Source: a bacterium | GTDB lineage: Bacteria; Cyanobacteriota; Vampirovibrionia; Obscuribacterales; Obscuribacteraceae | NCBI GenBank assembly: GCA_030431355.1 | Contig: JAUIJG010000007.1 | Coordinates: forward strand, 1-28,091 | Length of the DNA stretch: 28,091 bases | Direction: 5' to 3' | Part shown: piece by piece, positions 24,169 to 28,091 of the stretch | Layout of the letters: each line of letters begins with the position of its first letter | Numbering within the stretch: the stretch's first letter is position 1 | The notes under the pieces: model-generated | Database searches by the model: none | Told to the model about the DNA's origin: nothing | Seen by the model: the letters and a program-made list of their open reading frames with translations, nothing else | Made by a program: the position numbers and the translations under genes

Positions 24169-25428
24169 TCAATGCCTACTCAACGCGAAGGATACCACCA
24201 CGAGTAGCACCACTATAACCAGGGCTATGATGCCGAACTTTATCATCTTATGGCGATTTTTTGCGGCTTCAATAGACTCAAGCTGAAATTTCACCCGGCG
24301 AGGAAATACTTCTAATCGCTCTTTGAGTCTCTCGATAGATTCGAATCTGTCTTTGGGATTCTTCTCAAGGCACCGCTCTACAACCTCTTCCAGATCCCTG
24401 GGGCGCTTGTTGTCGAAATTGACGTTGGATATACGGGCTGGCAATTCTAGAGCGTGTTTGTTCTTTAGCTCCCTCGCCGACTCGGAGGCAAACGGCGTCT
24501 TGCCTGTCAACAGGGAGTAACCGATACAGCCGATAGAGTACATCTCCGACAACTCGCTATAGTCCATGTTACGAGCTTCATCGCCGGACATGTAGTGCGC
24601 GTCCCGAGCGTCAATGAGTTCTTCAGTCTCCCGTACTTTAGGCATACTGAAATCGGTGACAGCCACGGAAGGCTCAGAATTCATATCATCCAGAAATATG
24701 ATGTTTCCAGGTTTGACGTTCATGTGCATCAAACCTTCCTTTTGAGCATAGAGAATAGCTTCGCACAAGGCAATCAGCACTTTTACCGCCACGTCATGAC
24801 TTGGCACACCGTGGCACTTAAAATACTGTTCCAGACTAAAGCCTTCTTTATAGTCAGTCACTATATACGGTGTCTTGCCGTTGTGAATACCGAAGTGAAC
24901 AACTTTGGCGATGTTAGTATGACTGAGCTTGCTCAGGAGTCTGGCGTCCTGTTCAAAAACAGCAAGAGCCTTAGCGCTCAAGCGCTTGAAGCACTTTACC
25001 GCAACTTTATTGCCTGACTGCTTGTCTCGACAGAGCAGAACGTCTGCTTTCGGGCTCTGCCCAAGAATGCCGATGGGCTTGAAGCGCTCTATGGGAAAAT
25101 CCACTTCTGCCATTCCGATGGTACTCAAGTCCAGGGTAACAGGCTCCGGTTTGTCCGAATGCCTCAGTTGGGCAGGAAGGAACTTCGGATTGGGGGTGGA
25201 GCAAGAACAAAGCTCGGCATGTTCGACACCCAGTGAAGAGTTGGAAACAACGCGCTTTTTGCAGACATCGCATACTTCAATGGAAAACTTTGAGTTAGGC
25301 GAATACTCTAAACCACAGCGACAGAGCGAGACCCATTGAGTCTTCTGAGTCTTATCCGGTGACTCAGGATCAGGGAATGGCCTTAAACAAGTTTGACAGT
25401 TCTCTAGAGTCGAATTTTCCATTGCCAC
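24169..25428 (-). CDS. Membrane-anchored Ser/Thr kinase-fold protein, probable pseudokinase, with zinc ribbons
   Basis: 419 residues. The N-terminus (1-80) carries four cysteine pairs (11/14, 36/38, 53/56, 74/76), enough for two zinc sites. The kinase fold runs from about 115 to 376, with a C-terminal helix (about 397-416) as membrane anchor and almost nothing beyond it, so the kinase domain is cytoplasmic. The VAVK lysine (145) is present. The Gly-rich loop is degraded (GILGQSPKADV); the HRD motif reads HMN (235-237), so the catalytic Asp is Asn; DFG reads DFS (259-261); and the usual SPE is SGD. KPGN (239-242) is intact. This argues for nucleotide binding without phosphotransfer. No PASTA or other sensor domain. 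The frame starts at GTG 25428; ATG 25422, two codons on, is equally possible. A promoter and nested stem-loop lie upstream. Confidence 0.9.
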   Translation of the reverse strand: MAMENSTLENCQTCLRPFPDPESPDKTQKTQWVSLCRCGLEYSPNSKFSIEVCDVCKKRVVSNSSLGVEHAELCSCSTPNPKFLPAQLRHSDKPEPVTLDLSTIGMAEVDFPIERFKPIGILGQSPKADVLLCRDKQSGNKVAVKCFKRLSAKALAVFEQDARLLSKLSHTNIAKVVHFGIHNGKTPYIVTDYKEGFSLEQYFKCHGVPSHDVAVKVLIALCEAILYAQKEGLMHMNVKPGNIIFLDDMNSEPSVAVTDFSMPKVRETEELIDARDAHYMSGDEARNMDYSELSEMYSIGCIGYSLLTGKTPFASESARELKNKHALELPARISNVNFDNKRPRDLEEVVERCLEKNPKDRFESIERLKERLEVFPRRVKFQLESIEAAKNRHKMIKFGIIALVIVVLLVVVSFALSRH

Positions 25429-25449
25429 TTGATAGTTATCTAGATAGTA

Positions 25450-25501
25450 AAGCTCTCAATTAGAATTAGGAAAATGAAAGCATTTTCCCACTCAAGAGCT
25501 T
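25450..25501 (-). promoter_or_regulatory. Nested stem-loop in the predicted leader of the pseudokinase gene
   Basis: Inner stem GGAAAATG (25469-25476), loop AAAG, CATTTTCC (25481-25488): 8 perfect pairs. Outer stem AAGCTCT (25450-25456) with AGAGCTT (25495-25501): 7 perfect pairs. The whole 52-nt element begins near the transcription start inferred from the promoter at 25506-25534 and ends about 22 nt before the start codon. It could be a cis-regulatory RNA, a double operator, or an end structure for the upstream gene. There is no T run. Confidence 0.5.
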
Positions 25502-25505
25502 CATA

Positions 25506-25534
25506 ACAGTACGAGACTTAAGCTCGAATGTCAA
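25506..25534 (-). promoter_or_regulatory. Candidate promoter of the pseudokinase gene
   Basis: On the minus strand: TTGACA (25534-25529), 17-bp spacer, TACTGT (25511-25506). The -35 box is perfect and the -10 box matches 3 of 6. The start point would be near 25499. Confidence 0.4.
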
Positions 25535-25568
25535 TGGAAACACAGGGTAAGGGCGCATAATGCCTGCC

Positions 25569-26309
25569 TCAACTGCCTTTGTGCAGCCTTCTGTCGGTGA
25601 GATATGCGAACAGATAAACTACAGGCGGAAGCATAGAAAGTTGAAACAGCAAATTAATGACGTCGTCGATGAAGATGTATATCGAAAAAGGCAACTCAAG
25701 ACCAGAGAGACTTAGAACTATTCCCGGTGCTACCATCAAAGCGTATTCTACAAGAAAAAACAAAAGTATCAGCAGAGCGGGCCAAAGAGTAAGAAACTTT
25801 GCCGCAGTAGAGAAGTGACCGCTTACCAGCTCTTTGCTCAGGCTGAAGCTCTTCAGAAACTCAGTATTCTCAACGGCGAGAATAATCATGGACAAAGAGA
25901 AAGTGACCATGAACAACAGGCCCGGGACTATGAGAAATAGAAGGAAGAGACCGGCAAGGACAAAGTAGACGAAAGTAACAAGCATCATCATAAATACAGT
26001 TTTGAACGATAGCTTGTATTGGAAATTCTTATTCTTCAAGTGACTCCAATAGGAGAGGATCAGAGGATGAGCCACAAAGGTTGATAGCAGTCCAATACCA
26101 ACGTTAAAAGCCCTGTCGGCTCTCGTGAATTGACCGATGTCCGAGACATAGCAATGCACCGCTATCAGTAGCAGTATCAAGACTACCCACAACCGAGCGA
26201 GCTTGAGCGCCGCGACAAGATGGTCCAACCCCTTCAACCAGTGCTCCAAATAAACCGGCTCGACCAGCTTGTTCTTTTCTAGATAGTCTTCATTCCAGAT
26301 CCGGTTCAC
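25569..26309 (-). CDS. Polytopic membrane protein of unknown function (YciC/UPF0259-like pattern)
   Basis: 246 residues from GTG 26309; GGAG lies 6 nt upstream of it, within the four extra codons that an upstream TTG (26321) would add, so the GTG start is preferred. About six hydrophobic helices. The central segment LLFLIVPGLLFMVTFSLSMIIL followed by ENTEFLKSFSLSKELVSGHF is the typical pattern of YciC/UPF0259 and related families (IVPG motif, then a glutamate and a Ser-rich amphipathic loop). Function of these families is unknown. Divergent from the P-loop gene at 26399. Confidence 0.8.
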   Translation of the reverse strand: MNRIWNEDYLEKNKLVEPVYLEHWLKGLDHLVAALKLARLWVVLILLLIAVHCYVSDIGQFTRADRAFNVGIGLLSTFVAHPLILSYWSHLKNKNFQYKLSFKTVFMMMLVTFVYFVLAGLFLLFLIVPGLLFMVTFSLSMIILAVENTEFLKSFSLSKELVSGHFSTAAKFLTLWPALLILLFFLVEYALMVAPGIVLSLSGLELPFSIYIFIDDVINLLFQLSMLPPVVYLFAYLTDRRLHKGS

Positions 26310-26398
26310 TGAATGCTCCAAAAACGTATAATGAGTTAATCACAACAACCAGGTGAAAGTAAACCATTGATCTGGCGAAACGGGAAGTTGATTCAAAG

Positions 26399-26992
26399 AT
26401 GATTTCAGGCGACCTCAAATCTATTCTCTCCCAAAAAATTCCCAGTGTGGGAACTACTCTTTTTGTATCCATAGACGGGCATGGCGGCTCGGGCAAGACC
26501 ACTTTATCCAATTTGCTCGGTGAGCATCTGGGAGCGGAGATAGTGAGAACCGATGATTTTGCCTCCTGGGACAATCCGGCGGACTGGTGGCCACTGGTAA
26601 TAGAGAGGGTGTTCAAACCTATCGCCCAGGGGTCGGCGACTCTAAGCTATCCTCGCTCAAAGTGGTGGAAGGACCATGATCCGGAGCCGGTCAAAGACAA
26701 AAGAGTAACACCGATTATGATACTGGAAGGAGTCAGCTCCCTCAGAAAGGAATTCCGAAAGTTCGTAGGATTCGGAATTTTCGTCGACATCCCCGAGGAG
26801 ATCTGTTTGAGAAGGGGAGTTGAAAGAGATCTGGAAGCAGCCACCGATACGAGAGAAAAGCTAGAAGAACTCTGGAAAGATTGGATAAAAGAAGAGAATG
26901 TCTACTTCGAAAGAGACAAGCCGAAGGAATATGCCGATATCATCGTAGATGGTACCAGAGCATTTGAAGCCCAATTGGGCATCCGAATCTGA
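26399..26992 (+). CDS. P-loop NTPase, uridine-kinase-like
   Basis: 197 residues. Walker A is GHGGSGKTT (27-35, Lys33). RTDDFASWDNPADWW follows, as in the uridine kinase family, where the DD after the second strand contacts substrate. ILEGVSSLRKEF corresponds to the conserved EGV/EG-x-x-A element, and FVDIPEEICLRRGVERDL holds the lid arginines (R-x-x-x-RD). KEYADIIVDGT is the family end motif. It probably phosphorylates a nucleoside or similar small alcohol in the cytoplasm; the subfamily lacks the classic Udk length (about 210) and its substrate is untested, so no symbol is given. ATG 26399 has a distant GGGAAG. It ends 7 bp before the convergent TPR gene. Confidence 0.85.
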   Translation: MISGDLKSILSQKIPSVGTTLFVSIDGHGGSGKTTLSNLLGEHLGAEIVRTDDFASWDNPADWWPLVIERVFKPIAQGSATLSYPRSKWWKDHDPEPVKDKRVTPIMILEGVSSLRKEFRKFVGFGIFVDIPEEICLRRGVERDLEAATDTREKLEELWKDWIKEENVYFERDKPKEYADIIVDGTRAFEAQLGIRI

Positions 26993-26999
26993 TTCATGA

Positions 27000-28091
27000 T
27001 CAGGAGCTGGATTCCAACTCTTTAATTTGAGCGTCCAGCTTCTTAGCTTCTTCTTCCCTGTCCATGCGACTGAGCACATGGCGTTCGGCTTCCAGCAGTC
27101 TAATGTACTCTTTGTTGGTTTTGCCCAGAAGCTTTTTGACTATCTTCTCCTGTCTTTGAAGAAGACTGAGAGCGTCCTGAAACTTTCCGTCCCGTACATA
27201 TAAGTCTGAGATCCAGCGCACATCACCGGTCAAAGAGGGATCCTTTTCCGAAGAGATGGCACGACGCATTTCCAGAGCCTGGAAGGCGGTCTTCAAAGCG
27301 TCGGAATACTGTCGGTCTCCTGCTTGAAGGTGAGCCAGCCTGTTTAAAGCCTTGGCCACATCTATGTGCGAACGTCCCACCGATTTTTCCAGAAGGGATA
27401 TCTCTTTCTCCACAAGTTTAGTGGCTGCTTCCGAATTGTCCTGCCGCTCATAGCAATAGGATAGGCGTTGCATCGCTTTCAATACATCGACGTTGTCTTC
27501 CGGCAAGAGTGACTGGCGGATTTTCAAAGACTCGGCATACAGAGGCTGGGCTTGATCATATTGGAGCTGACGCATGTAGATGTCGGCAAGGCTATCTAAA
27601 TTGCTGGTTAGTTCCAGATGACTATCGCCATGGAGCTTTCGGTGCAACTCAATCGCTGTTTTGTATTGAGCCTCGGCTTTCTCAAGGTCTCCTTGATCGC
27701 GATAATTGCGTGCCATCTGCTCATAGATTTCCACCAGCTCTATGTGGGCTTTGCCCAACTCTTTCTGACGCAGAGCCAGAACCCGGCTCAGATAGTCGTT
27801 GGACTCCTTATATTTATGCTGGTCTCGTTTAATTCTGGCGAGCCTCTCAAGAGACTTTTCTATGTCTTTGTTGCCGGTTCTCGTTTTAATATCCAGCACC
27901 TCTTTTAATACAGACTCTACTTCTCGGTACTTGCGTTGTGCCCAGAGACAGTAGGACAAATCTTCCAGGTTGCGCAGAGTGTTTTCGGCATCATCACCAA
28001 GTTCAGACTTTCTCAAAGCAAGCGCTTTGCGATAGTACTCTTCTGCTTTATCCAGGTCTCTTTTCTCTTTGTATGCCCTTGCCATGGAGCT
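27000..28091 (-). CDS. TPR protein, kinesin-light-chain type repeats (5' end outside window)
   Basis: At least 363 residues; the frame is still open at the last base, and the ATG at 28085 sits inside the first repeat, so this is not the true start. About seven tandem units with the 42-residue spacing of TPR_12/kinesin light chain repeats: ARAYKEKRDLDKAEEYYRKAL, RIKRDQHKYKESNDYLSRVL, MARNYRDQGDLEKAEAQYKTAI, LADIYMRQLQYDQAQPLYAESL, LSYCYERQDNSEAATKLVEKE, LAHLQAGDRQYSDALKTAF, ISDLYVRDGKFQDALSLL. A charged helix forms the end. Likely a scaffold; the missing N-terminus could hold a kinase or signal sequence, both common in such genes. Confidence 0.88.
   Translation of the reverse strand, partial: SSMARAYKEKRDLDKAEEYYRKALALRKSELGDDAENTLRNLEDLSYCLWAQRKYREVESVLKEVLDIKTRTGNKDIEKSLERLARIKRDQHKYKESNDYLSRVLALRQKELGKAHIELVEIYEQMARNYRDQGDLEKAEAQYKTAIELHRKLHGDSHLELTSNLDSLADIYMRQLQYDQAQPLYAESLKIRQSLLPEDNVDVLKAMQRLSYCYERQDNSEAATKLVEKEISLLEKSVGRSHIDVAKALNRLAHLQAGDRQYSDALKTAFQALEMRRAISSEKDPSLTGDVRWISDLYVRDGKFQDALSLLQRQEKIVKKLLGKTNKEYIRLLEAERHVLSRMDREEEAKKLDAQIKELESSS

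Noticed and set aside
24169..25428. Active PASTA-type PknB kinase
   Set aside because: No PASTA repeats, and the HRD and DFG motifs are changed.

Overview
The window looks like a chromosomal segment of a bacterium with moderate GC, intact reading frames on both strands and no plasmid or phage backbone. The gene set is rich in TPR proteins of the kinesin-light-chain type, secreted or membrane-anchored proteins of unknown function, a Hanks-type kinase fold, an orphan Clp_N protein and a J-domain protein. That mix recalls the non-photosynthetic cyanobacterial relatives (Obscuribacterales/Melainabacteria type). This is inference from gene content only; no rRNA or ribosomal marker is present. Both ends cut through genes.

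Layout. 1-924: C-terminal end of an RND efflux permease. 977-2371: iron-sulfur L-serine dehydratase whose C-terminal tail seems to lack the usual terminal cysteine. 2652-4695: a YD/MORN-like repeat protein, a one-helix protein with a hexanucleotide microsatellite, and a YhfK-type NAD(P)-binding oxidoreductase. 4763-6109: exported amidase with a 14-residue Arg/Lys run. 6246-7711: two proteins of unknown function. 7938-9221: citrate synthase, start reassigned from its Shine-Dalgarno. 9399-11488: small proteins and two gene-poor stretches holding several short dyads. 11740-13500: SLC13-type transporter with two TrkA_C domains. 13623-16847: J-domain protein and a GT-C/TMTC-like membrane protein.

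16938-19614 is the most unusual part. A reverse transcriptase with the two retron signatures (NAxxH and VTG) carries a C-terminal WYL-like domain. It has a near-consensus promoter, and the predicted transcript begins at one arm of a perfect 7-bp inverted repeat whose other arm lies just before the start codon. Two unknown genes (106 aa, and a 280-aa coiled-coil protein) follow on the same strand, and an orphan Clp_N gene diverges from it. This is a candidate atypical retron-like system. The leader is too short for a standard msr-msd RNA, so msDNA production is unproven.

20113-24165: a same-strand run of exported or membrane proteins and a TPR protein. 24169-25428: zinc-ribbon, kinase-fold, single-helix protein that looks like a pseudokinase (HRD reads HMN, DFG reads DFS), preceded by a nested stem-loop in its predicted leader. 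25569-28091: polytopic membrane protein, uridine-kinase-like P-loop protein, and a partial TPR protein running off the end.

Caution on dyads: inverted repeats with 7-bp arms and loops up to 10 nt should occur by chance about 17 times in 28 kb of random sequence, so single ones are weak evidence. Those listed were chosen for position in intergenic or leader DNA, not for arm length alone.
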